A DNA stretch of 8,717 nt, taken from Acidobacteriota bacterium (GTDB lineage: Bacteria; Acidobacteriota; Terriglobia; UBA7540). Positions within the stretch are counted from its first letter, which is position 1. Every line of letters begins with the position of its first letter. Positions 1-5,772 of this stretch are shown here, piece after piece. Location: assembly GCA_021786455.1 (NCBI GenBank), contig JAJYNF010000222.1, forward strand, positions 21,482-30,198, given 5' to 3'. A program made the position numbers and the translations under genes. Under the pieces are notes generated by a model, which had not been told where the DNA came from, made no database searches, and saw nothing but the letters and a program-made list of their open reading frames with translations.

Positions 1-600
1 GAGGCGGATGCGGTGATCCTGGCCTTGCCGGGCCGTGAAGTCGCACGCTTGCTGAAGCCGATCGAGCCCGCGGCCGAGGAACTGGTCGCGCTCCCGTACA
101 GTTCGGCAGTCACCGTCTCGCTCGCTTATGCGAGCAGGGTGGCTTTGCCGCCGGGCTTCGGGTTCCTCGTGCCCAGGCGAGAAAATCGAAGGACGCTTGC
201 CTGCACGTTCGTCCACAGGAAGTTCCCGGGGCGCGCGCCGGAGGGTAAAGCGCTGTTGCGGTGTTTTCTAGGCGGGATGCGGGACCCCAAGGCTGTGTGC
301 CTGAGCGACGACGAGCTTGTGGCCATCGTGCTGGGCGAGCTGAAAGAGATTCTGGGATTGAATGAACAGCCGATTTTCACGCGCGTCTTCCGTTGGCCCG
401 AGGCCTTGCCTCAATATACGATCGGACATCGAAAACGTGCGCAGCGGATTCTGGATCGGCTGTCCCCTGAGCGGGGCATTTTCCTGGCAGGAAACACGTA
501 CTCGGGAATTGGAATTTCCGACTGCATCCGCAGCGGGCGCGAGGCGGCACGGCAGGCCACGAGGGCGATCTCGTCCTCTTCGAACGCCCCGCCGGTTTGA
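1..600 (+). CDS. hemG: Protoporphyrinogen oxidase, C-terminal part (5' end outside window)
   Basis: This is the last 199 codons of a flavin-dependent protoporphyrinogen oxidase of the HemG/HemY (PPOX) type, which oxidises protoporphyrinogen IX (or coproporphyrinogen III in some lineages) late in haem synthesis. The frame is open from base 1 and ends at TGA 598-600. The opening stretch (EADAVILALPG) matches the end of the second FAD/substrate domain of amine-oxidase-fold proteins. A PPOX-like segment YSSAVTVSLAY follows at about residues 29-39 of the fragment. Near the C-terminus, GIFLAGNTYSGIGISDCIRSG is the FAD-binding tail typical of the family (compare GNAYxGVGxxDCIRSG), ending in a short Ser-rich tail. 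Full family members have roughly 450-480 residues, so the N-terminal dinucleotide-binding motif lies upstream of the window. Whether the substrate is protoporphyrinogen or coproporphyrinogen cannot be told from this part. A less likely alternative is another amine-oxidase-family flavoprotein. Confidence 0.87.
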   Translation, partial: EADAVILALPGREVARLLKPIEPAAEELVALPYSSAVTVSLAYASRVALPPGFGFLVPRRENRRTLACTFVHRKFPGRAPEGKALLRCFLGGMRDPKAVCLSDDELVAIVLGELKEILGLNEQPIFTRVFRWPEALPQYTIGHRKRAQRILDRLSPERGIFLAGNTYSGIGISDCIRSGREAARQATRAISSSSNAPPV

Positions 601-685
601 GGTCGGCTTGTGCTCGACGCGATACGTTCTATGCTTGGAAGCGTAAAGTTTTTGGCCGTTGAGATGTGAGAGCCGTCGTCGGCGC

Positions 686-702
686 TGTGGGAATGTGGGA
701 AT
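686..702. repeat. 8-bp tandem repeat, two copies
   Basis: The unit TGTGGGAA occurs twice head to tail (686-693 and 694-701), followed by one more T. It is very short and could be chance. It lies four bases upstream of the first intergenic hairpin. Confidence 0.5.
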
Positions 703-705
703 GCG

Positions 706-732
706 GCGCTTGGAGGCCGGATTTCCAAGCGC
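706..732. repeat. Perfect 9-bp inverted repeat (hairpin 1)
   Basis: GCGCTTGGA at 706-714 is the exact reverse complement of TCCAAGCGC at 724-732, with a 9-base loop. It lies 105 bases after the hemG stop. No run of T follows on either strand, so it is not a classical intrinsic terminator. It could be an mRNA 3'-end structure, a protein-binding palindrome or one half of a dispersed palindromic repeat. Confidence 0.7.
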
Positions 733-744
733 GGGGGAAAGAGA

Positions 745-767
745 GGGATCCCGCTTGGCGGGATTCC
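745..767. repeat. 10-bp hairpin with 3-base loop (hairpin 2)
   Basis: Bases 745-754 (GGGATCCCGC) pair with 758-767 (GCGGGATTCC) around a TTG loop. Nine pairs are Watson-Crick and one is G-U on the + strand. This GC-rich stem sits 12 bases after hairpin 1, so the two form a closely spaced pair. There is no T tract after it. It may be a transcript end or pause structure for hemG, or part of a REP-like intergenic repeat; I cannot choose between these from one copy. Confidence 0.65.
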
Positions 768-814
768 ACCGGCTGCGCCCCTTCGTCTCGCCCGCTGTCC
801 GCCCTCTGCTCACA

Positions 815-967
815 CGCGGCACGGGAGCGATGGAGAAAAACATCGAGACGGTGATTGGCCGAAGGTTCAATCGCCGGGGGATGCGCTGGACCCGGCGCGG
901 CGCTCACCGCCTGCTGAAATTGCGCCTCTGGATCGCGCGCTGCGGAACGGATCGGTTCGAAGCCTTG
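815..967 (+). pseudogene. Decayed transposase C-terminus (possibly ISLre2/UPF0236- or ISKra4-like)
   Basis: One frame across this stretch reads RGTGAMEKNIETVIGRRF, then NRRGMRW, then TRRGAHRLLKLRLWIARCG. A GSGA-type motif followed by a Glu, an RRF-x-RRGM-x-W motif and an RRGA-x-x-LLKLRL ending is what I recall from the C-terminal part of some transposases (ISLre2/UPF0236 and ISKra4-like families). The acidic Glu just after the GxGA motif would be the last catalytic acidic residue if that reading is right. The sequence before residue R815 and after about 967 in this frame no longer looks like a transposase, and no other frame supplies the missing part, so only about 50 codons of a protein that normally exceeds 350 residues remain. 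No terminal inverted repeats or target duplications could be identified. The family name rests on motif memory only. Confidence 0.45.
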
Positions 968-985
968 TCCTCTCGTTCCCCTCAA

Positions 986-1015
986 CTGACAAATGCTTGG
1001 CACAACCCCTATGCT
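986..1015 (+). promoter_or_regulatory. Candidate sigma70-type promoter for the nuo operon
   Basis: CTGACA at 986-991 (5 of 6 matches to the -35 consensus) is followed after 18 bases by TATGCT at 1010-1015 (4 of 6 matches to the -10 consensus). Transcription would start near 1022 and leave a leader of roughly 195 bases before nuoA. Position and orientation suit the operon, but the match is modest and other start sites in the interval are possible. Confidence 0.3.
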
Positions 1016-1141
1016 TTTCTAGGGCCACCGCGAAAGGCTAGTTGTGGTATCATTTCAGATTTCACGAGCTGGGCGTTTTTGCGGCAGCATACCCCTTGGA
1101 GCCAATGAGAACCTTGGCGAAGCTGCAAGGAGGGGCGAGCT

Positions 1142-1192
1142 TTGACAGAGAGCACGGCAGCGGGCGGGGGGGGGGAGCACGGCGGCGGATGA
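1142..1192 (+). other. Possible leader mini-ORF (16 codons, TTG start) upstream of nuoA
   Basis: A full-strength Shine-Dalgarno sequence AAGGAGG (1127-1133) is followed eight bases later by TTG at 1142. It opens a frame reading MTESTAAGGGGEHGGG and stopping at TGA 1190-1192. The ten-G run at 1166-1175 encodes the glycines. If the run were one base shorter (or two longer), the frame would instead continue as STAADDAGLRAV and end at TAA 1212-1214, one base before the nuoA ATG. That would be a natural arrangement for translational coupling. The nuoA frame itself has a stop at 1201-1203, so this frame is not an N-terminal extension of NuoA. No homology is recognised and the strong ribosome site could be fortuitous. 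Confidence 0.22.
1151..1189. repeat. G10 homopolymer flanked by 14-bp imperfect direct repeats
   Basis: AGCACGGCAGCGGG (1151-1164) and AGCACGGCGGCGGA (1176-1189) match at 12 of 14 positions and flank a C plus ten consecutive G (1166-1175). A run of this length is prone to replication slippage and to sequencing or assembly error. It lies 40 bases upstream of the nuoA start, within the probable mRNA leader. Confidence 0.8.
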
Positions 1193-1215
1193 CGCGGGGT
1201 TGAGGGCAGTTTAAG

Positions 1216-1593
1216 ATGGCGCAAATGTGGCCCATCATTGTTTACTTTTTCCTTGCGTTGGCGATTGTCGCGGGGATGATGGGTGTCTCTTACGTGCTTG
1301 GACAGAGGCACCACGAGCGCGCGACAGGTTCGCCCTATGAAGCCGGGATCGTCTCAGAAGGGTCAGCACAAGTCCGCTTTTCTGCCAAGTTTTATCTCAC
1401 GGCGATGTTTTTTGTGATTTTCGATTTAGAAGCGGTCTTCATATATGCCTGGGCCATTTCAGCTCTGACGCTCGGCTGGAGCGGCTATCTTGAAATTTTG
1501 TTCTTCATCGTGATTTTGGCTGCAACGCTGGTCTATCTGTGGCGGCTGGGCGCGCTCGATTGGGCTCCCAAGGCTCGCCGCTCACGGTCCTGA
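1216..1593 (+). CDS. nuoA: NADH-quinone oxidoreductase subunit A
   Basis: NuoA is a small membrane subunit of complex I that, with NuoH and NuoJ, borders the quinone cavity and the start of the proton pathway. The 125-residue product has three predicted membrane helices (about residues 6-28, 58-83 and 89-110). The loop after helix 1 contains GSPYEAGI, the counterpart of the family's PYExG motif. Helix 2 carries the hallmark KFYLTAMFFVIFDLEA (58-73), with the conserved acidic residues D70 and E72. LWRLGALDW near the end is also typical. It is shorter than E. coli NuoA (147) at both ends, lacking the long polar tail. The ATG at 1216 has GAGGG at 1202-1206 nine bases upstream, and an in-frame stop at 1201-1203 rules out a longer form. 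It is the first gene of the operon; nuoB starts 13 bases after its stop. Confidence 0.96.
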   Translation: MAQMWPIIVYFFLALAIVAGMMGVSYVLGQRHHERATGSPYEAGIVSEGSAQVRFSAKFYLTAMFFVIFDLEAVFIYAWAISALTLGWSGYLEILFFIVILAATLVYLWRLGALDWAPKARRSRS

Positions 1594-1606
1594 AACGCGA
1601 GGCGCC

Positions 1607-2242
1607 ATGAACTGGACAATCGGCAAACCGGAGGCACCTCCTCACGCGGCAGAAGCAAGCGGCATGGAGGAGCACGCCAAAAAAACAGTTATCCTGTCGC
1701 GCCTACAGGATTTAGTGGCGTGGGGGCGGAAGAATTCCATTTGGCCGTTTGCCTTTGGTCTTTCCTGCTGCTTTGTGGAAATGGCTACCAGCATCACCAG
1801 CCGATATGACATCGCGCGGTTCGGCGCGGAAGTCATCCGAGGCACCCCCCGTGAGGCTGATCTGATGGTAATCGCCGGGACGCCGTTCATCAAAATGGCG
1901 CCGATCATCCAGCGGCTCTACGAACAGATGATGGAGCCGCGGTGGGTGATCTCCATGGGCTCGTGCGCGAATTCCGGAGGAATGTACGACATTTACAGCG
2001 TCGTGCAGGGCGTGGATAAGTTCTTGCCAGTGGACGTTTACGTTCCCGGCTGCCCGCCTCGCCCGGACGCTTTCCTGGAAGGCGTGGTGCTGCTCTCGAA
2101 GCTCGTGGGAAATGAGAAGCGGCCGTTGAGCTGGGTTCTCGGTCCGCAAGGCGTGGAGCGGCTGCCGATGCCCTCGGGGCGGGATCTGAAACGCGCCCAA
2201 CGGCAAAAACTGGTTGAGCTACGACCGCCGGATGAAGTCTGA
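1607..2242 (+). CDS. nuoB: NADH-quinone oxidoreductase subunit B
   Basis: NuoB is the peripheral-arm subunit that carries the terminal [4Fe-4S] cluster N2, which passes electrons to quinone at the interface with NuoD. The 211-residue product has the four N2 ligands: the tandem pair C54-C55 in GLSCCFVEMA, C120 in MGSCANSGGMYDIYSVVQG, and C149 in PGCPPRP. The segment WGRKNSIWPFAFG before the Cys pair and PLSWVLGPQGV near the C-terminus match the E. coli-type protein (220 residues) closely. The loop GTPFIKMAPIIQRLY has Pro where the E. coli protein, as I recall it, has Cys; that residue is not a cluster ligand. The ATG at 1607 has GAGG (1599-1602) four bases upstream, a tight spacing. M20 at 1664 is a possible later start, but the N-terminal tail length fits the family with the first ATG. 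Confidence 0.97.
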   Translation: MNWTIGKPEAPPHAAEASGMEEHAKKTVILSRLQDLVAWGRKNSIWPFAFGLSCCFVEMATSITSRYDIARFGAEVIRGTPREADLMVIAGTPFIKMAPIIQRLYEQMMEPRWVISMGSCANSGGMYDIYSVVQGVDKFLPVDVYVPGCPPRPDAFLEGVVLLSKLVGNEKRPLSWVLGPQGVERLPMPSGRDLKRAQRQKLVELRPPDEV

Positions 2243-2257
2243 GTCTCCTCTGATCGT

Positions 2258-4006
2258 ATGATTGCGAACGCAACTATTTTGGACGATCTGCGAGCGCGCT
2301 TCGGCGAAGATTCCGTCACGCCGCAAACGACCCGCGATGAGATCTTCACCTTCTGGGCCGATCGGCTGAAAATTCACGACCTTCTCCGATACCTCAAGTC
2401 GGACATCGCCGAGCCATACCGGATGCTTTATGACCTCACGGCGATTGATGAGCGCATGCGCCAGCATCGGGACGGGCAGCCGGCGAGCGATTTCACCGTC
2501 GTTTATCACCTGCTGTCATTCGACCGCAACGAGTACCTTCGCATCAAGGTTCCGCTGAAAGAAGACGCCGCGAGCGTTCCTACCGCCAGCGACATCTGGC
2601 CCTCCGCCAACTGGTACGAGCGGGAAGCGTGGGACATGTTTGGCGTGAAGTTTGACGGGCATCCGTTTCTCGAGCGGATTCTGATGCCGAAAACCTGGGT
2701 GGGCCATCCGCTGCGCAAGGACCATCCGGCGCGGGCCACCGAGATCGGTCCGTTCACACAGCCCCCGGAAAAAGTGGATGTCGAGCAGGAGGCGCTCCGC
2801 TTCCGTCCCGAAGATTGGGGGATGAAGCGCGAGTCGGAGGATTCCGACTTCATTTTCCTCAACGTCGGCCCTCAGCATCCGGGGACGCACGGCGTGATCC
2901 GCGTGGTTTTGCAGCTCGACGGCGAAGTGATCGTGGACGCCGTGCCGGAAATCGGTTTTCACCACCGGGGCGCCGAGAAGATGGGCGAGCGGCAGACCTG
3001 GCACACGTATATTCCTTATACCGACCGCGTGGATTACCTGGGCGGAGTGATGAACGAGCTGGCGTATTTGACAGCCGTGGAAAAACTGGCTGGAATTCCT
3101 GTGCCGCCACGCGCCCAGGTGATTCGCGTGATGATGGCGGAATTGTTCCGGATCATCAGCCACTTGGTGTGGTACGGAACGTTTGCGCAGGACCTGGGGC
3201 AGATGTCGCCGGTGTTCTACACCTTTAATGACCGCGAGCGAGCGTTCGACATCATCGAGGCCGTTTGCGGAGCTCGGATGCACCCGGTCTGGTTTCGCAT
3301 TGGCGGTGTGGCGCAGGACTTGCCCAAAGGCTGGGACAAGATGTTCCGCGACTTCGTGGCCTATTTGCCACGGCGGCTCGACGAATACGACCGCGAGGTG
3401 ATGAAGAATCGCATCTTCAAAGCGCGGACCGTGGGTGTGGGCGAGATTACCGTTGACGAGGCGATGGATTGGAGCATTACCGGCCCGATGCTGCGCGCGT
3501 GCGGGGTGGAATGGGACTTCCGCAAGAAGCAGCCGTATTCGGGATACGAGAATTTTGAGTTCGATATTCCCACGGCCCAGCGCGGGGATTGCTACGACCG
3601 CGCCGTGGTCCGCGTCGCGGAGATGCGGCAAAGCCTGCGGATCATCGAGCAGTGCGTCAACAACATGCCGGAGGGACCCTACACCTCCGAGCATCACCTC
3701 GCGACGCCGCCGCTCAAAGAGCGGACGATGCACGACATCGAAACGCTCATCACGCACTTCTTAAACGTGAGTTGGGGACCGGTGATTCCGCCGGGCGAGG
3801 CGCTCGGCGCGATTGAGGCGACCAAAGGCAACAACGGATATTACGTGGTGAGCGACGGCGGAACGTGGTCTTACCGCACCCGCGTGCGGGCGCCCTCTTT
3901 CCCTCACATGCAGGCGCTGCCGGTGATGTGCCGAGGGCTGATGGTTCCAGACTTGCTCGCCATTCTGGGAAGCATGGATTACGTCTTGGCCGATATTGAC
4001 CGATAG
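2258..4006 (+). CDS. nuoCD: NADH-quinone oxidoreductase fused subunit C/D
   Basis: This is a natural fusion of NuoC (30-kDa) and NuoD (49-kDa) subunits, which form the connecting and quinone-binding part of complex I. Residues 1 to about 185 are NuoC, with its signature in 121-155 (EREAWDMFGV, GHPFLERIL, GHPLRKD). Residues about 190-582 are NuoD, starting with the tip loop LNVGPQHPGTHGV. H211 in this loop and Y260 in YTDRVDYLGG correspond by position to the His/Tyr pair that contacts the quinone head in other species. Further NuoD blocks are GFHHRGAEKMGERQ (233-246), FRIGGVAQDLPKGWD (346-360), PYSGYENFEFDIP (426-438) and DGGTWSYRTRVRAPSF (533-548), and it ends in the usual ADIDR. Its 582 residues compare with about 600 in E. 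coli. It begins 15 bases after nuoB. No good Shine-Dalgarno precedes the ATG, so translation may be coupled to nuoB. The single uninterrupted frame shows a genuine fusion. Confidence 0.97.
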   Translation: MIANATILDDLRARFGEDSVTPQTTRDEIFTFWADRLKIHDLLRYLKSDIAEPYRMLYDLTAIDERMRQHRDGQPASDFTVVYHLLSFDRNEYLRIKVPLKEDAASVPTASDIWPSANWYEREAWDMFGVKFDGHPFLERILMPKTWVGHPLRKDHPARATEIGPFTQPPEKVDVEQEALRFRPEDWGMKRESEDSDFIFLNVGPQHPGTHGVIRVVLQLDGEVIVDAVPEIGFHHRGAEKMGERQTWHTYIPYTDRVDYLGGVMNELAYLTAVEKLAGIPVPPRAQVIRVMMAELFRIISHLVWYGTFAQDLGQMSPVFYTFNDRERAFDIIEAVCGARMHPVWFRIGGVAQDLPKGWDKMFRDFVAYLPRRLDEYDREVMKNRIFKARTVGVGEITVDEAMDWSITGPMLRACGVEWDFRKKQPYSGYENFEFDIPTAQRGDCYDRAVVRVAEMRQSLRIIEQCVNNMPEGPYTSEHHLATPPLKERTMHDIETLITHFLNVSWGPVIPPGEALGAIEATKGNNGYYVVSDGGTWSYRTRVRAPSFPHMQALPVMCRGLMVPDLLAILGSMDYVLADIDR

Positions 4007-4009
4007 GAG
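4005..4009 (+). promoter_or_regulatory. Ribosome binding site deciding the nuoE TTG start
   Basis: AGGAG overlaps the nuoCD stop (TAG 4004-4006) and ends nine bases before TTG 4019. The same frame is closed by that stop codon, no ATG or GTG lies between, and the next in-frame ATG is codon 28, inside the conserved domain. TTG at 4019 is therefore the most plausible start. Confidence 0.6.
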
Positions 4010-4018
4010 CTCGAAGGG

Positions 4019-4483
4019 TTGCTCAGCGCAGAAGAACGGCATGAGATCGAAGAAGAACTGAAACGTTACCCGAGCAAGCGGGCCGTTTCGATTGATGCCA
4101 TGAAGATCGTGCAACGGCGGCGCGGCTGGGTGTCCGATGAGGCTTTGCGCGATATCGCCGAGCTGTTGGAAATTTCCGCGGATGATCTCGACAGCGTGGC
4201 GACGTTTTACAACCTGATTTTTCGCAAGCCGGTGGGGCGGCACGTGATCATGGTGTGCGACAGCGTGAGCTGCTGGATCATGGGTTACGACCGGGTGCGG
4301 GAACATCTGACGAAGCGCCTTGGCATCAACATGGGCGAGACCACGCCCGACGGCCGATTCACGCTGCTTCCGATCGTCTGCTTGGGAACCTGCGATCATG
4401 CCCCGGCGATGATGGTGGACCAGCAGCTCCACCGCGATCTCGATGCCGAGAAGATTGACAAGATTCTGGAGCAGTGCAGTTAG
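4019..4483 (+). CDS. nuoE: NADH-quinone oxidoreductase subunit E
   Basis: NuoE is the thioredoxin-fold [2Fe-2S] (cluster N1a) subunit of the NADH-oxidising module, seated against the FMN of NuoF. The 154-residue product has an N-terminal helical part (about 1-70) with the family segments AMKIVQRRRGWVSDEAL (27-43) and VATFYNLIF (60-68). The four N1a ligands are C80 and C85 (VCDSVSC), then C121 and C125 (CLGTCDHAP), with the spacing C-x4-C-x35-C-x3-C as in E. coli NuoE. The segment TTPDGRFTLLP before the second pair is also conserved. The protein is about 12 residues shorter at the N-terminus than the E. coli form. The start is TTG, supported by AGGAG upstream and the absence of alternatives. 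It lies 12 bases after nuoCD and 15 before nuoF. Confidence 0.95.
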   Translation: MLSAEERHEIEEELKRYPSKRAVSIDAMKIVQRRRGWVSDEALRDIAELLEISADDLDSVATFYNLIFRKPVGRHVIMVCDSVSCWIMGYDRVREHLTKRLGINMGETTPDGRFTLLPIVCLGTCDHAPAMMVDQQLHRDLDAEKIDKILEQCS

Positions 4484-4498
4484 CTTCGAAAAGGTTCG

Positions 4499-5770
4499 AT
4501 GGAAAAAGTCCTAACGCGATACATTCAGCCGGACGGCGTCCCGCTCGACGCTCGGGCGTATGAGCGGGCGGGCGGCTACGAGAGCGTCCGAAAGGCGCTC
4601 AGGATGGCGCCCAAGGACGTGACCGAGACCGTCAAGCAGTCCAACCTGCGCGGGCGGGGCGGCGCCGGCTTTCCGACGGGCATGAAGTGGAGTTTTGTGC
4701 CGACCGGCCCCAACGCTCCGCGCCCGAAGTATCTCTGCGCCAATGCCGACGAAATGGAGCCCGGAACGTTCAAGGACCGGTTGCTGCTGGAATCGGCGCC
4801 GCACCAGCTCATCGAGGGCATGATCCTCGCCGCTTACGCGATTGCGGCGGACGTCGCGTACATTTTCATTCGCGGTGAGTACATTCTCGCCATCGAACGG
4901 CTGCAGAAGGCACTCGCTGAAGCCTATGAAGCTGGCTACCTCGGCAAGAACATTCAAGGCTCCGCGTTCAGTTTGGAGATGTACGTCCACGCGAGCGGCG
5001 GACGGTACATGTGCGGAGAAGAAACGGGCCTGCTGAACGCTCTTGAAGGGAAGCGCGCCAATCCCCGCACCAAGCCGCCTTTCCCCCAGGTTTCCGGTCT
5101 TTTCGGCAAGCCGACGATTGTGCAGAACGTGGAGACGCTTTCGAACCTTCCGCACATCATCAACAACGGGCCGGAGTGGTTCAAGAAACTCAGCAAGAGT
5201 GAAGATTCGGGCACCAAACTCTATGGAGTCAGCGGCAAGGTCAAGCAGCCCGGGCTGTGGGAACTGCCCATGGGAACCACGATTCGCGAACTGCTGGAGG
5301 AGCACGCCGGCGGCATGCGGGAAGGGCTTGCGTTTCGCGGTGTTTTGCCGGGTGGGGCTTCGACCGACTTTTTGACCGCCGAGCACCTCGACGTGAAAAT
5401 GGATTTTGGCGGGGTACAGAAGGCCGGGAGCCGCTTGGGGACCGGGACGATGATTGTCTTGGACGACCGCACGTGTCCGGTAGGGATGGTCAGGAACCTG
5501 GAACACTTTTTCGCTCAGGAATCGTGCGGCTGGTGCACGCCCTGCTGGAGCGGCCTTTCGTGGTCCGAACAGCTCCTGACCAGCATCGAGGAAGGGCGTG
5601 GGAAACCCGACGACCTGGAGAAGCTGGAGTTCATCTGCAAGTTCTGCGCGCCGGGAAACACGTTTTGCGCCCTCGCGCCCGGAGCCGTGGAGCCGCTCCA
5701 GAGCGCTCTCAAATACTTCCGGGAAGATTTCGGCCGTCACATCCAGGCCCAGCATTGTCCGTGGAGATAG
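4499..5770 (+). CDS. nuoF: NADH-quinone oxidoreductase subunit F
   Basis: NuoF binds NADH and FMN and carries [4Fe-4S] cluster N3; it is where electrons enter complex I. The 423-residue product has the glycine-rich nucleotide/FMN motif RGRGGAGFPTGMKWSF (51-66), the acidic FMN/NADH loop ANADEMEPGTFKDR (81-94), and YMCGEETGLLNALEG (170-184). The N3 ligands are C343, C346 and C349 in ESCGWCTPC, and C390 in NTFCALAPGAVEP. An additional Cys, C383, sits in ICKFCAPG seven residues before C390. After FREDF (407-411) the tail is only about 12 residues, so the protein is around 20 residues shorter than E. coli NuoF (445). The ATG at 4499 is preceded by AAGG at 4491-4494. The final codons overlap the nuoG ribosome site. 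Confidence 0.97.
   Translation: MEKVLTRYIQPDGVPLDARAYERAGGYESVRKALRMAPKDVTETVKQSNLRGRGGAGFPTGMKWSFVPTGPNAPRPKYLCANADEMEPGTFKDRLLLESAPHQLIEGMILAAYAIAADVAYIFIRGEYILAIERLQKALAEAYEAGYLGKNIQGSAFSLEMYVHASGGRYMCGEETGLLNALEGKRANPRTKPPFPQVSGLFGKPTIVQNVETLSNLPHIINNGPEWFKKLSKSEDSGTKLYGVSGKVKQPGLWELPMGTTIRELLEEHAGGMREGLAFRGVLPGGASTDFLTAEHLDVKMDFGGVQKAGSRLGTGTMIVLDDRTCPVGMVRNLEHFFAQESCGWCTPCWSGLSWSEQLLTSIEEGRGKPDDLEKLEFICKFCAPGNTFCALAPGAVEPLQSALKYFREDFGRHIQAQHCPWR
5763..5766 (+). promoter_or_regulatory. Ribosome binding site deciding the nuoG TTG start
   Basis: GGAG, inside the last codons of nuoF, ends six bases before TTG 5773. An in-frame GTG at 5761 is the only competing nearby start and has no purine-rich sequence upstream. 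Starting at TTG gives MTKIFVENQ, which aligns end to end with the E. coli NuoG N-terminus and puts the first cluster ligands at the same residue numbers (34, 45, 48, 67). Confidence 0.6.
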
Positions 5771-5772
5771 CT

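Larger units (their letters stand above)
601..1215. other. Intergenic region between hemG and nuoA (no intact gene)
   Basis: This 615-base stretch separates the haem gene from the respiratory operon. Reading frames on both strands are short, have atypical composition and resemble no protein I recognise, apart from a short transposase-like segment near its middle. The items that can be supported are a tandem repeat, two hairpins, the transposase relic, a candidate promoter, and a strong Shine-Dalgarno sequence with a G tract close to nuoA; each is listed separately. The region most likely holds the end of the hemG transcript and the promoter of the nuo operon. Confidence 0.8.

Noticed and set aside
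954..964. GGTTCGAAGCC, like a tRNA T-loop
   Set aside because: The flanking bases do not form a T stem, and there is no acceptor stem, D arm or anticodon arm upstream.
629..1003. Minus-strand open frame of 124 codons in the intergenic region
   Set aside because: Its translation is low in conserved-looking features and it crosses both hairpins and the transposase relic; no supporting ribosome site or homology was seen.
997..1014. sigma54-like element (TTGGCAC followed by TATGC)
   Set aside because: The GG and GC dinucleotides are separated by 12 bases rather than the required 10, so it should not work as a -24/-12 promoter.
1142..1147. Perfect TTGACA resembling a -35 box
   Set aside because: The region 15-19 bases downstream is a GC-only tract with no -10-like hexamer; it fits better as the start of the leader mini-ORF.
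5257..5772. Extension of the nuoG frame upstream through nuoF
   Set aside because: The translation has no resemblance to any NuoG N-terminus, overlaps conserved nuoF codons, and the TTG at 5773 gives an end-to-end match to the family.
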